A DNA stretch of 41,261 nt, taken from JBCCEV01 sp039030125 (GTDB lineage: Bacteria > Pseudomonadota > Gammaproteobacteria > Ga0077536). The stretch lies in the NCBI GenBank assembly GCA_039030125.1, contig JBCCEV010000016.1, positions 1-41,261 of the forward strand, given 5' to 3'. Shown here one piece after another: positions 8,922 to 17,682 of the stretch. Positions within the stretch are counted from its first letter, which is position 1, and every line of letters starts with the position of its first letter. The translations under genes and the position numbers were made by a program. The notes beneath the pieces were generated by a model. That model saw only the letters and a list, made by a program, of their open reading frames with translations, had not been told where the DNA came from and did no database searches.

Positions 8922-11051
8922 ATGTCTGAAGCACGCCAAAATCTCTACAACCGGATCCGGATCCAGAAAGATCTGGAACGGTTTACCGATGGCGTTTTAG
9001 CACGCCATGACAACGTTGAGAGCGCAATCGCCGACATCGCGGCGCTCGAACCCAACGCCCAGGAATTTGTCTACCGCTGGACAGAGTTGATCGGCGAGTC
9101 CGACAAAGAACTCGCCGCCTGCTTCGTAATGCGCTCTGCAAGCGCTTTCGGGGCGCTCGAAAAAGATGGCGTGCAGGCATGGATCGATACCGCGATGGAT
9201 GCCTTCGACAACCGCGGACTGGGCGCGGGCATCGAAGTCTTCGAGAAGCCACAAGATTTTGTCGAGCGCTACAGCGGCCAACATTTGCGTTGCGGGTTCG
9301 ACGAAGTCGTGAGCTTTCTTCAACACTTTGTGACGGGGCTGGGCGGGCGCGAATTGCGCATTGATACCGGCGAATCAACGTATACAGACACGGATACGCT
9401 TTATCTGCCAGAGGCAATTTCAGAATTCGGGGCACTGGATGACAACTCCAGTTTGTTCAAACTGACTGCCACTCATTTGTGGTCGCAAACCTGGTACGGG
9501 ACTTGGCGCTACCAGGTTGTTGAGCAACTGTTGCGCCATCACTCACTGGACTTTGACCTGCCTATTTTTAACCGGCTGGAAGCCATTCGACTCCAGGCAT
9601 GTATTGAGCGCGACTACCCAGGCTTGGCTCGGCAATTTAGTGCGTTCGCGGATAATTCCCCGCACGCCTCACGGTGGGCAGAATGGCGGGAAGCGGCTGT
9701 GGATTTACTTGACCCCGACGCCGACGCGACGACCAGCCTCAGCCTCATCGAAAAATTCCACGACTTACCGTTGCCTGAATTGCTGCCGTTTCACGGCGAA
9801 ATGTTTGCAGGCAAAGTGAGACAAGCTTTATTCGCCCGTATCGAGCGCGAAAAGGACGCTCTGCAGCATGCGCTTCGCGACATGCAAGACCAGGCGCAAG
9901 GCAACGATGGTGGGGAAGGCGACGAGCCCGATCAGGAAATGGTCGACTTTGAACTCATGGAAGACGGCGAAGGGGGCTCGGACATGAGCTTCCAGCTCTC
10001 GATGGATGGCGAGACTCTGCAGATGCCTGAGCATTTGCAAGAGTTAATCGGCTCCATCATGCAAGACTTCGGCGAGATGCCGGAGGAACACATGAAACCC
10101 GCTGACCTCGGTGAATATGCCGACGACCTGCTTCCCCAAAGCGGCGAGGGCGGCGATGGTTCACTCGACGCCGATGGCAAAGACGTTTTCACCTACCGCG
10201 AGTGGGACTGCGTGCGCAATCGTTTCCGCGAAGCGTTTTGCCGCTTGAAGGAAATGGATGTGCCACCGGGCGAGGAATCATTCATCGAAGAGACCCTCGA
10301 CAAACACCGCGGGATTTTGAAGTCGATTAAGAAAACCTTCGAAGCCGTACTCGGCGAGTCCCGGCTGCTCAGGCGTCAACTCGATGGCGACGATATCGAT
10401 TTCGATGCACTTATAGACGCCATGATCGACCGCGAAATGGGTCTGGAGATGAGCGACTATGTCTACACCCGCTATCGCAACGTCGATCGCAACATTGCGG
10501 TGATGTTCATGGTGGACATGAGCGGCTCAACCCTCGGCTGGGTCAATGATGCAGAGCGCGAGTCTTTGGTGCTCCTGTGTGAGGCGCTGGAGATGCTTAA
10601 AGACCGCTATGCGATCTACGGATTCTCTGGTCGCACCCACAAACGCTGCGAGGTCTATCGAATTAAGACTTTTGAGGACAACTACGATCTTGAAACCAAG
10701 CAGCGAATCAGCGGCATTAAACCTAAAGCTTATACCCGCATGGGCGTGGCCATCCGCCATCTCGGGCACCTGCTCAACTTGAGTCGGGCGCGAACGAAAT
10801 TACTGATCACGCTTTCCGATGGCCGCCCGGAAGACTACGGCGGTTACAAGGGACGTTATGGGATTGAAGATACCCGTCACGCCTTGCTCGAACTCAAACG
10901 CGACGGCATCCACCCGTTCTGCATCACTATCGATAACGAGGCACAGGAATATCTGCCGCATATGTACGGCGCGGCGAACTATGCGGTGATCGATGAGGTT
11001 GAAAAGCTACCGTACAAGGTCGCCGACATTTACCGCCGCCTGACGACTTAG
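8922..11051 (+). CDS. VWA-domain protein, NorD/CbbO type
   Basis: A 709-residue protein with a C-terminal von Willebrand A domain (about 520-705). Its metal-ion-dependent adhesion site is visible as DMSGS (532-536), with a later LSDGRPED loop near Asp633. The N-terminal ~300 residues are helical and uncharacterised. A very acidic, Gly/Asp/Glu-rich linker covers about 325-420. NorD and CbbO proteins recruit the MoxR ATPase to its substrate, and the adjacent upstream ATPase (46 bp away) is the expected partner. The enzyme served by this pair is not evident. The ATG at 8922 has only a poor ribosome site. Confidence 0.9.
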   Translation: MSEARQNLYNRIRIQKDLERFTDGVLARHDNVESAIADIAALEPNAQEFVYRWTELIGESDKELAACFVMRSASAFGALEKDGVQAWIDTAMDAFDNRGLGAGIEVFEKPQDFVERYSGQHLRCGFDEVVSFLQHFVTGLGGRELRIDTGESTYTDTDTLYLPEAISEFGALDDNSSLFKLTATHLWSQTWYGTWRYQVVEQLLRHHSLDFDLPIFNRLEAIRLQACIERDYPGLARQFSAFADNSPHASRWAEWREAAVDLLDPDADATTSLSLIEKFHDLPLPELLPFHGEMFAGKVRQALFARIEREKDALQHALRDMQDQAQGNDGGEGDEPDQEMVDFELMEDGEGGSDMSFQLSMDGETLQMPEHLQELIGSIMQDFGEMPEEHMKPADLGEYADDLLPQSGEGGDGSLDADGKDVFTYREWDCVRNRFREAFCRLKEMDVPPGEESFIEETLDKHRGILKSIKKTFEAVLGESRLLRRQLDGDDIDFDALIDAMIDREMGLEMSDYVYTRYRNVDRNIAVMFMVDMSGSTLGWVNDAERESLVLLCEALEMLKDRYAIYGFSGRTHKRCEVYRIKTFEDNYDLETKQRISGIKPKAYTRMGVAIRHLGHLLNLSRARTKLLITLSDGRPEDYGGYKGRYGIEDTRHALLELKRDGIHPFCITIDNEAQEYLPHMYGAANYAVIDEVEKLPYKVADIYRRLTT

Positions 11052-11345
11052 GAGCGGTTGCGCTCGATGGAGGTCGTTGCGAAATGCCTCCGAAGCGGTC
11101 ATCCACCTATCTCGTAAACTCCTGCTCCTCGGCTTTCCACGCCTATCTGGATCTTCGCTCGCAACGCTCGTTGACCGTCGGCAGACCGATTTTTATGAGC
11201 CTGAAATCTGCGGTTTTTCGAGTTCACGCCCCCGCCCGCCTAAGGGCACAACCCCGCGTCCATCGTGACACTCTCCTAGCGTTTTGGCTGGCCGCGTATC
11301 GCGTCGAGTTTCAAACCGAGGTTTTGAGGGATGTCTCGCCAGTGC
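11052..11345. other. Gene-free gap after the VWA gene
   Basis: This 294-bp stretch between two convergent genes has only overlapping frames of no recognisable composition. A 5-bp hairpin (GAGCG/CGCTC, 11052-11065) directly follows the VWA stop but has no T tract, so it is not called a terminator. Confidence 0.5.
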
Positions 11346-11879
11346 TCAAACGTGGTGGGGCTTCGCCAGCACACTTTGTAAGGTATCTCCGCCCACGTTA
11401 TCGACGGTTAGCGTTGCGTGATAGCGTACCGTGATCCGCAGAAACGCGAAGCGCCAGCGATCTGGTTCGCGGCGCATACGGTGTTGGTAAGTACCGATCA
11501 ATACGGTGTCGTTGGCGACGATCTCGAAGAAATAAGCCAACGTGCTTGCCTCATCGCCGTCGAGATCAATTTGCATATTGGTGCTGATATGCCCGGTGGC
11601 GAATAGATTGGCACTGGGATTTGCAGCGCCCTCAATCGCGGGTTTATAGAAATCCTCGATGATTGAATCGCGCCCGCGATAGACACCATCAAGCTCTGGC
11701 GACAGCGCACTTAAACCGATCATCTCCAACACTGCATGCTCACTGTAGACGTTCCCTAGCCCCTCCCAATCTTCTGAATCAAGCCGAAAACAATAGTCCC
11801 GCCAGGTATGACGTACCGCCTCCATATCCTCCAAACGCTGGACACGAGCGAATAACTGATTCATTTGCTGTTCAGACAT
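11346..11879 (-). CDS. NTF2-like/SnoaL-like domain protein
   Basis: A 177-residue cone-shaped alpha+beta-barrel protein. An N-terminal helix (RVQRLEDMEAVRHTWRDYCF) is followed by the typical 'LDSEDWEGLGNVYSEHAVLEM' pattern seen in SnoaL_4 members such as ring-hydroxylating dioxygenase small subunits, scytalone dehydratase-like proteins and ketosteroid isomerase relatives. The catalytic role is not predictable from sequence. The ATG at 11879 follows an AGGGGAA site. It starts 11 bases after the GNAT gene stop on the same strand, so the two are probably co-transcribed. Confidence 0.8.
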   Translation of the reverse strand: MSEQQMNQLFARVQRLEDMEAVRHTWRDYCFRLDSEDWEGLGNVYSEHAVLEMIGLSALSPELDGVYRGRDSIIEDFYKPAIEGAANPSANLFATGHISTNMQIDLDGDEASTLAYFFEIVANDTVLIGTYQHRMRREPDRWRFAFLRITVRYHATLTVDNVGGDTLQSVLAKPHHV

Positions 11880-11890
11880 TCTTCATTCCC

Positions 11891-12484
11891 CTATTGTTTA
11901 TGCGCCCCCGGGCGCAGCATCGGATACACCACCGGACCGGCACCCACGCCAACCTCGGCGATCACCTCGAAACCGAAGCCTTCGTAGAGTTGGACGTTGC
12001 GAGGATTGCTCGATTCGAGATACGCCGGCGTTCCCCCTTCATCGACTCTCTCCAGGGCATACGCCATAAGTGCCGTGCCAATTCCCTTGCCCTGTGTTGC
12101 CGGATCGACGGCAATTGCCGGTAGATACCAACACGGGTCTTGGGGAACATAACGCGCCATCGCTTCGAATACAGCGCGCACTTCGCCAAGACGCGAAGCG
12201 TCAATTGTGGCGCTCAACTCCCGCTCAACGACGCTCTGTTCACCTTTCACCCCCGGCGGCAGCCACAGCGCGGCACCCGCGAAATCATTGGTCACGAACG
12301 CGGTAAAACTAGCGAAAGCCTTTCCCCCAAAGGCAGAGAATATAGCGGGACCCCGGCTAAAGTAGGTGAGCGGATCGGGCCACATCCATCGCACCAGCGG
12401 ATCGGCCGCAAAGCCCAACACCATCGTCGCCAGAGTTTGTTGTTGTTCTTCTACGTTTGCCGCGCGGATTGCGGGTATCGACAT
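11891..12484 (-). CDS. GNAT-family N-acetyltransferase
   Basis: A 197-residue acyl-CoA-dependent acetyltransferase. The acetyl-CoA-binding motif A is clear as YLPAIAVDPATQGKGIG, with QGKGIG as the pyrophosphate loop. It is followed by an LESSNPRNVQLYEGFGF motif B, typical of small-molecule GNATs. The frame is open a further 82 codons upstream, but that extension is low-complexity and overlaps the divergent gene. The ATG at 12484 has GGAGG ten bases upstream and gives the normal family length. It is the first gene of a likely two-gene unit with the NTF2-like protein. The substrate is unknown. Confidence 0.85.
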   Translation of the reverse strand: MSIPAIRAANVEEQQQTLATMVLGFAADPLVRWMWPDPLTYFSRGPAIFSAFGGKAFASFTAFVTNDFAGAALWLPPGVKGEQSVVERELSATIDASRLGEVRAVFEAMARYVPQDPCWYLPAIAVDPATQGKGIGTALMAYALERVDEGGTPAYLESSNPRNVQLYEGFGFEVIAEVGVGAGPVVYPMLRPGAHKQ

Positions 12485-12587
12485 ACCTCTCGGGCCTCCA
12501 AGTTTAGGTTGCGAGTATGGCGGCGGGGCTGCGCTTTTTGAAGTTGGATCCGTGATAATAAACGCACGCGTTTTGAGGGGACCAGCC

Positions 12588-13271
12588 ATGACAGAGCGGT
12601 TATTTACCGACGAAGAGTTGAAAGAAATGGGTAGGCGTACGCTCGACCGCCTTGTCGATGCCATCGAGTCGGGTGACAGCGAACGGGCGGCCAAGATCGC
12701 TAAGCGCATGTACAGCGAATTCCTGAGCATGCATGACCTCTACCGGAACTGGATCACCGCCACGCTATCCACAGTTGGCCGCAAGTACGGCGACGAAGCG
12801 CTGGAAGAAATCATGAACGATGGCGTCGATGCCTGGTGGGGCCCGATCAGCGAAAAACTGCCGCCGGGCCCGGAGAATCTGAAAGCGCGGGTAAAAATGT
12901 TTGCCGCCGGCCTGCAGGGTCATTTACAGCCAATGGACATCGAGGAAGACGATGAGAAATTCACCATCCGAATGAAACCCTGCGGCAGCGGTGGCCGGCT
13001 AGTGCAGGAAGGTAAATACGATGGCAAGGATGCGTTCCTGACCATCAAAAACGCGCAACCGCTCACTTACGGGCGCAAGGATTTTCCGGTCTACTGCGCG
13101 CACGAGTATTCCATGGAAAAAGTCGATATCGAGCGCAACGGCAAACCTTTTGTGGTTGTTGAACCAGCCCACAAAATTGGCAAAGAACATTGCCGCATGA
13201 TCGTTTACAAGAACCCAGATGACGTGCCGGCGAAATACTACGAGCGGCTCGGCTTTAAAAAACCAGCATAA
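12588..13271 (+). CDS. Uncharacterised soluble protein with conserved-looking Cys/His motifs
   Basis: A 227-residue protein I cannot assign to a characterised family. The first ~90 residues are helical and charged. The second half is a mixed alpha/beta domain with KPCGSGGR (Cys132), YCAHE (Cys170, His172) and EHCRM (Cys202), a set that could bind a metal or act as a thiol site. No signal peptide or membrane segment is visible. The ATG at 12588 follows GAGGGG at eight bases; the longer open frame upstream runs over the divergent GNAT promoter and is rejected. It lies 12 bases before an SDR gene on the same strand, suggesting a joint pathway. Confidence 0.7.
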   Translation: MTERLFTDEELKEMGRRTLDRLVDAIESGDSERAAKIAKRMYSEFLSMHDLYRNWITATLSTVGRKYGDEALEEIMNDGVDAWWGPISEKLPPGPENLKARVKMFAAGLQGHLQPMDIEEDDEKFTIRMKPCGSGGRLVQEGKYDGKDAFLTIKNAQPLTYGRKDFPVYCAHEYSMEKVDIERNGKPFVVVEPAHKIGKEHCRMIVYKNPDDVPAKYYERLGFKKPA

Positions 13272-13283
13272 GCGAGAGACAGG

Positions 13284-14054
13284 ATGTCAGACATTTTCAA
13301 TTTGGAAGGCAAGACCGCACTGGTGACCGGCGGTTCCCGAGGCATCGGCTATATGATCGCCCACGGATTTGTTTCCCGTGGGGTGAAAGTTTACATCTCT
13401 TCGCGCAAGGCGGATGTGTGCGATGCGGCGGCTCGCAAGCTTGGGGAATTGGGCGATTGCGTTTCCATTCCGGCTGATATCTCCAAAATCGAAGAGATCG
13501 ATAAACTTGTCGCCTTGGTGGCTGCGGAAAGCTCGGGGATCAACATCTTGGTCAATAATGCCGGGGCTACTTGGGGCGCGAAGCTCGATGAATTTCCCGA
13601 AGCCGGTTGGGATAAGGTCCTCAATACCAACAGCAAAGGTATTTTCTTCCTGACGCAAAAATTGCTGCCCATGCTCGAGAGCGCGGCGACCAAGGAGAAC
13701 CCCGCGAGCGTCATCAATATCGGCTCCATAGACGGCCTGCACACGTCCTTATTCGAAAATTTCTCCTATGGCGCTTCGAAAGCGGCGGTGCACCACATGA
13801 CAAAAGTACTGGCCACGCATCTTGCGCCGCGTTCAATTACGGTCAACTGTATCGCGCCCGGTCCTTTCGCCACCGACATGATGGCCCCCATGATTGAGCA
13901 AATGGAAGAAACCATCGTTGGGCAAGTCCCGCTTAAGCGCATGGGTGGACCTGACGACATCGCCGGGCTCACGACGCTGCTCGCCAGTCGCGCCGGGGCT
14001 TACATAACGGGAACGGTGATCCCGCTCGACGGTGGGGTAATGGGGGCGTCTTAG
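13284..14054 (+). CDS. SDR-family NAD(P)-dependent oxidoreductase (FabG/RhlG-like)
   Basis: A 256-residue classical short-chain dehydrogenase. The cofactor loop TGGSRGIG is at 15-22, the NNAG motif near 91-94, and the catalytic triad is Ser148, Tyr162, Lys166 (YGASK). A C-terminal ITVNCIAPGPF motif and an ITGTVIPLDGG ending are standard. Sequence feel is closest to 3-oxoacyl-ACP reductase/RhlG proteins, but SDR substrates cannot be assigned this way. It follows the Cys-containing unknown gene by 12 bases and overlaps the convergent FAH-family stop by four bases. The ATG at 13284 has a GAGACAGG site. Confidence 0.92.
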   Translation: MSDIFNLEGKTALVTGGSRGIGYMIAHGFVSRGVKVYISSRKADVCDAAARKLGELGDCVSIPADISKIEEIDKLVALVAAESSGINILVNNAGATWGAKLDEFPEAGWDKVLNTNSKGIFFLTQKLLPMLESAATKENPASVINIGSIDGLHTSLFENFSYGASKAAVHHMTKVLATHLAPRSITVNCIAPGPFATDMMAPMIEQMEETIVGQVPLKRMGGPDDIAGLTTLLASRAGAYITGTVIPLDGGVMGAS

Positions 14055-14929
14055 GCGCCCACCACCCTATTTTCCAGCACGCCGATCGGCGGTATCTCCA
14101 TCCTAATTTTATCCCCAGGCACCAGGAACTTGGGTGGTTCAAATCCGACACCAACCCCGGCTGGTGTTCCCGTTGCGATGATGTCGCCCGGAAACAGCGT
14201 GATCCCTGCTGAAATTGTCTCGATGAGCTGCGGCACGTCGAAAATCAATTGGTTGGTGTTGCCGTCCTGGCGAAGTTCGTCATTTATCCAGCAGCGGACC
14301 GGCGTGTTCGCCAAATCGATGCCGTCGCGCGTTACCGCGACCGGTCCCATCGGGCAGAACGTATCTTGGGATTTACCCAGCAGCCACTGCTTGTGGCGCT
14401 TTTGAATATCGCGCGCCGTAACGTCGTTAATGATGGTGTAACCCCAAACGTAGTCCATGGCATCAACCTGCGGTATCGATCGCCCTTCCTTGCCGATGAT
14501 CACGGCTAATTCGACCTCATAGTCCAGATCAGGATCGAGTTTGGCATTGCGAACGATAGGCACGCCATGTGCGATGACGCATTGCGGTAGTTTAGAGAAC
14601 ACGATCGGCGATTCAGGCGCCGCCGTGGAGGTATTGGCGGCATCGTAGCCGCTGAGCGCGAACTCCTTAACGTGCTCGGAATAGTTTTTTCCAATACAGA
14701 AGATGTTGCGCTGGGGCCTGGGAATAGGCGCCAGCAACTCGATTTCTCCGAGCGCACGCGGCTGAGCTGCATCTCGCAAAGCCATGAGTGCCAGATTGCC
14801 CTCAAATATTCCGAGCAAGCCTTTCTCGGCAAGCTCTGGTTCCAAGTCAAATGGTGTCACCGCACCGCGGTCTTCCGACAATACGCCGACCTCGGTGGTG
14901 CCGCGATATCGATAGGTCGCAATATGCAA
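14051..14929 (-). CDS. Fumarylacetoacetate hydrolase-family protein
   Basis: A 292-residue FAH-fold enzyme. Members hydrolyse, decarboxylate or hydrate acylpyruvates and aromatic ring-cleavage products using a divalent metal. The conserved FCIGKNYSEHVKEF stretch, the acidic metal-binding DYEVELAVIIGKEGR segment and the GDIIATGTPAGVGVG signature are all present, so the site looks intact. The start appears to be TTG at 14929, supported by AGGGGG four bases upstream; no ATG lies nearby in frame. It is convergent with the SDR gene (four-base overlap). The physiological substrate is unknown. Confidence 0.9.
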   Translation of the reverse strand: MHIATYRYRGTTEVGVLSEDRGAVTPFDLEPELAEKGLLGIFEGNLALMALRDAAQPRALGEIELLAPIPRPQRNIFCIGKNYSEHVKEFALSGYDAANTSTAAPESPIVFSKLPQCVIAHGVPIVRNAKLDPDLDYEVELAVIIGKEGRSIPQVDAMDYVWGYTIINDVTARDIQKRHKQWLLGKSQDTFCPMGPVAVTRDGIDLANTPVRCWINDELRQDGNTNQLIFDVPQLIETISAGITLFPGDIIATGTPAGVGVGFEPPKFLVPGDKIRMEIPPIGVLENRVVGA

Positions 14930-15042
14930 GAAGCCCCCTAGCGCTTTCGGCTTATTTTTAAATGGACGCTAGCCAATAAGCGCTAAGGAGCCTATGAAGG
15001 GGCCCGAAGGGTGTCAAGAGAGGAACGCGGGAGAACCAGCGA

Positions 15043-15216
15043 TTAGTCATCATCGCCAATCGCAACGTCGACGACAGCACCCCCGACTTTAAATGGAACC
15101 TTCGCGGTCTCAATAACGACGTCGGTGGCGGTGCCGATGACGGTGGACGCACAACCGCTTAGGGCAAGTATCACAAGCAACGATAATAGCGTTCGGTAAT
15201 TTCTAACAATCCACAT
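15043..15216 (-). CDS. Small predicted lipoprotein
   Basis: A 57-residue protein starting MWIVRNYRTLLSLLVIL. It has a basic n-region, a hydrophobic core and a lipobox LSGC ending at Cys22, so the mature lipoprotein would be only 36 residues, Val/Ala-rich, ending GDDD. This layout resembles the short lysis/entericidin-like and NF038104-type lipoproteins found beside many proteobacterial genes, but I cannot assign it. A purine-rich AGAGAA site precedes the ATG and the upstream region is very AT-rich. The frame lies in the gap between the FAH gene and the divergent diguanylate cyclase. Confidence 0.72.
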   Translation of the reverse strand: MWIVRNYRTLLSLLVILALSGCASTVIGTATDVVIETAKVPFKVGGAVVDVAIGDDD

Positions 15217-15326
15217 TATATATTCTCTATAAATATATGTATTTAATGATATTACTACTTACAATATCTTCGCAAGTTCAAGCTTGATTCAAGCCCGGCG
15301 AGCGGCGGGCGCTAACTTCTTGCAAG

Positions 15327-16832
15327 ATGCCCGAAGCCGACGCCACAAATCCCGATTGGCGGGAAAAATACCGCGATTGCGTTCGCGAGATCGACGAGCT
15401 TGAATCGCTTTGGAGAACCCACGTTCGCGACCTCGCGAAAATCATCGCGGCGCTTGCAAGTGGCAACTCTAGAGGCGGCGACATTGCCCAACATCTTGAT
15501 ACGCTGACCGGCAGCGCGGCACCAAACGACAGCGCCGTTCGCCCGGCCCTGCGAGCGTTGGTTAATCTCGCCGCTAATGGCTCTGGAGGCGAAGCGGCGG
15601 GCGGTGTGAATCAGGTCGGAGCGTCAATCTTGGAGGAGCTGCAGATCCTCGACGCCGAGGCGCTACCCGTCCCCGCTCTTAACGAACTCGGCGACACCTT
15701 AGCGCAAAGCGAGATCTCGGCCGAGGCGTTGGCTCAAGGCGTACGCCGGGTCGCGGAGTCGCTAATCGCACGCGCCAGCGAGGTGCGCCACGATCCCACC
15801 TTGTTGGTTTACCTTCTTGATCAACTGTCATTGCCGGGCGCGGCACAAGAGAAAATCGGCGCCTTGATCGCGGACCTGGCGGGATCACCAGACAACAATC
15901 AGGCACTGGTTGATCAAATCGCCGATACGCTTACGGACTGCTTTGCATCCTTTAAGGACGAGCTCCAAGGCGCCCAAAGTTTCATGCAAGCCGTTAATGA
16001 ACGCCTTGCGGAGCTTAATGGCGAGCTTCCGCGTCTCGCCAACGAGCGCGCGGCGGCGGCGGTCGACCGCACCACGTTGAGCGAAAATGTTGATTCGACG
16101 ATTTCAGCCGTGCACCGCGAATTAAAGGACGCCACGGAGATAGACGCCCTGCGAGGCGCAATCGATTCCCAGCTCGATACGATTAACGGCTATGTAACAA
16201 GTTATATCGAAAAGGAACAAATGCGCGCTGATAGTGCGGAACAAAGAGCGCTGGTGTTGGAGCACAACCTCTGTGAGCTCCAGCGGGACTCCGAAGAGCT
16301 ACGCACCCAACTCGCACGCGCGCAAGAACAATCATCGCGCGACGCGCTAACCGGTTTGCCTAATCGTTTAGCCTACGACAAGAGATTGGAGATCATCGTT
16401 CGTGCAGCGAGGAATACCGGCGAAACGCTGTCATTGACGGTTTTCGATATCGATCGATTCAAAACGGTTAACGATACCTACGGACATCTCGCTGGTGACC
16501 GCTTGCTTAAAATCGTCGCGCAGCAGTTGCGCAAGCATCTGCGCGAAGGCGATTTTCTTGCCCGCTACGGCGGTGAGGAATTCGTCGTTCTGCTTCCCAA
16601 TACAAACGGGAATTCGGCGGCCGATGTCGCCGATCTCCTCAGACGTTCGGTAGAACAATGTCGAGTAGGCCATTGCGGTAAACCGCTGAGCTTGACGATT
16701 TCGGCGGGGATTGCCGAGCACCAAGGTAGCGAGCCTATCGAAGCAACCTTCGAACGCGCCGACCGGGCGCTCTACGAAGCAAAAGAGTCCGGTCGCAACT
16801 GCGTCAAACTTGCGGCCTTGCCCAGGCACTAG
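15327..16832 (+). CDS. GGDEF-domain diguanylate cyclase
   Basis: A 501-residue cytosolic protein with no membrane segment. The N-terminal ~330 residues are helical, ending in a heptad-rich coiled coil. The C-terminal GGDEF domain (about 335-498) opens with DALTGLPNRLAYD. The active site is GGEEF (415-419), an active variant, and the inhibitory I-site RxxD (Arg406-Asp409) sits exactly five residues before it, so feedback inhibition by c-di-GMP is expected. The metal-binding FDIDRFKTVND segment is intact. No EAL domain is present. It converges on the dienelactone hydrolase gene and is divergent from the small lipoprotein gene. Confidence 0.94.
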   Translation: MPEADATNPDWREKYRDCVREIDELESLWRTHVRDLAKIIAALASGNSRGGDIAQHLDTLTGSAAPNDSAVRPALRALVNLAANGSGGEAAGGVNQVGASILEELQILDAEALPVPALNELGDTLAQSEISAEALAQGVRRVAESLIARASEVRHDPTLLVYLLDQLSLPGAAQEKIGALIADLAGSPDNNQALVDQIADTLTDCFASFKDELQGAQSFMQAVNERLAELNGELPRLANERAAAAVDRTTLSENVDSTISAVHRELKDATEIDALRGAIDSQLDTINGYVTSYIEKEQMRADSAEQRALVLEHNLCELQRDSEELRTQLARAQEQSSRDALTGLPNRLAYDKRLEIIVRAARNTGETLSLTVFDIDRFKTVNDTYGHLAGDRLLKIVAQQLRKHLREGDFLARYGGEEFVVLLPNTNGNSAADVADLLRRSVEQCRVGHCGKPLSLTISAGIAEHQGSEPIEATFERADRALYEAKESGRNCVKLAALPRH

Positions 16833-16861
16833 AGCGAGCCTGCTTTGAGGCCTGAGTGTGC

Positions 16862-17644
16862 CTATTCCTTGAATATTCCGCTTAGGAATTGCTGCAGCGC
16901 CACCCAAGACTTCTGATCGGCTTGAGCGTTGTAGGCGAGCGCATCCATGCCCCGCTCCCCGGCACCTTTAACCGTAAAACTATGGCGCGCACCCGGATAA
17001 CTATCCAAGCGCCAATCCAAGTCTGCGGCCGTCATGGCCGCCTGGAAAGCCGCTACCTTGGAGGCTGGTACGAAGGGATCTTCAGCGCCGTGTTGCACCA
17101 AGATCTTCGCCTTCACCTGTTGCCCTTGTCCCGGCTTGAGAATCGGTAAGCCACCGTGAAAGGATACAACTCCAGCAACCGGCGCGCCGCTGTAGGCGAG
17201 CTGCAAGACTGTAGCGCCACCGAAGCAATAACCAATCGCCGCTGTTCGCTCCGCGTCGACGAGAGGGTGAGCGGCCAGAAGATCATGGGCGGTGCGTACC
17301 CGCGCGCGCCAAAACTGCTCGTTGGCGATCACTGCACGATGCCACTCGCCCGCCTGCTGAGGATGCAGAGCAAGCTTACCCACACCATACATATCGATAG
17401 CGAAAGCGACGTACCCCAGATTTGCTAACTCGCGGGCTCGTCGTTTGGCGTAGTCGTTCAACCCCCACCACTCATGGACGACCAAAACGCCCGGGCGAGC
17501 ATGTTTCGTGGCGTCGTCAAAGTATACGAATCCGCGCAGCTCGGCGTCGTCGTGTTCGTAGTACACCATCTGTTCGATCAGATCGGCACCAACGACGCTG
17601 GGGAACGAGAACAAGATCGACACAAGCACTACCCTAAGCGACAC
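16862..17644 (-). CDS. Secreted dienelactone hydrolase-family protein
   Basis: An alpha/beta-hydrolase of the DLH family, ~260 residues, with a signal peptide ending near SVVGA. The nucleophile is Cys in GYCFGG, and the acid and base are the Asp in GAEDPFVP and the His in GARHSFT, the classic C-D-H triad. There is no ATG near the start. The frame opens at TTG 17671, but a GTG at 17644 gives a normal signal peptide and has GAG four bases upstream, so I prefer it. It follows the CBS protein gene on the same strand. Periplasmic export is unusual for the chlorocatechol enzymes but common in this broader family. Confidence 0.85.
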   Translation of the reverse strand: MSLRVVLVSILFSFPSVVGADLIEQMVYYEHDDAELRGFVYFDDATKHARPGVLVVHEWWGLNDYAKRRARELANLGYVAFAIDMYGVGKLALHPQQAGEWHRAVIANEQFWRARVRTAHDLLAAHPLVDAERTAAIGYCFGGATVLQLAYSGAPVAGVVSFHGGLPILKPGQGQQVKAKILVQHGAEDPFVPASKVAAFQAAMTAADLDWRLDSYPGARHSFTVKGAGERGMDALAYNAQADQKSWVALQQFLSGIFKE

Positions 17645-17682
17645 TAAGCTCGATCCCACTGCACGCAACAACGGCTTTTATT

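Noticed and set aside
11084..11434. 116-codon plus-strand frame overlapping the NTF2-like gene end
   Set aside because: Arg/Ser/Pro-rich shadow-type composition with no ribosome site and no domain features; it runs through the 3' end of a supported gene.
12366..12587. N-terminal extension of the Cys/His-motif protein frame
   Set aside because: It overlaps the divergent GNAT coding and promoter region, has no family-like sequence, and the ATG at 12588 has a strong ribosome site.
12485..12730. N-terminal extension of the GNAT frame
   Set aside because: Ser/Arg-rich, low in secondary-structure pattern, overlaps the start of the divergent gene; the inner ATG gives normal length and a GGAGG site.
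14958..15152. 64-codon minus-strand frame near the lipoprotein
   Set aside because: It overlaps the lipoprotein in another frame, is Pro/Arg/Leu-rich, and has no ribosome site or signal features.
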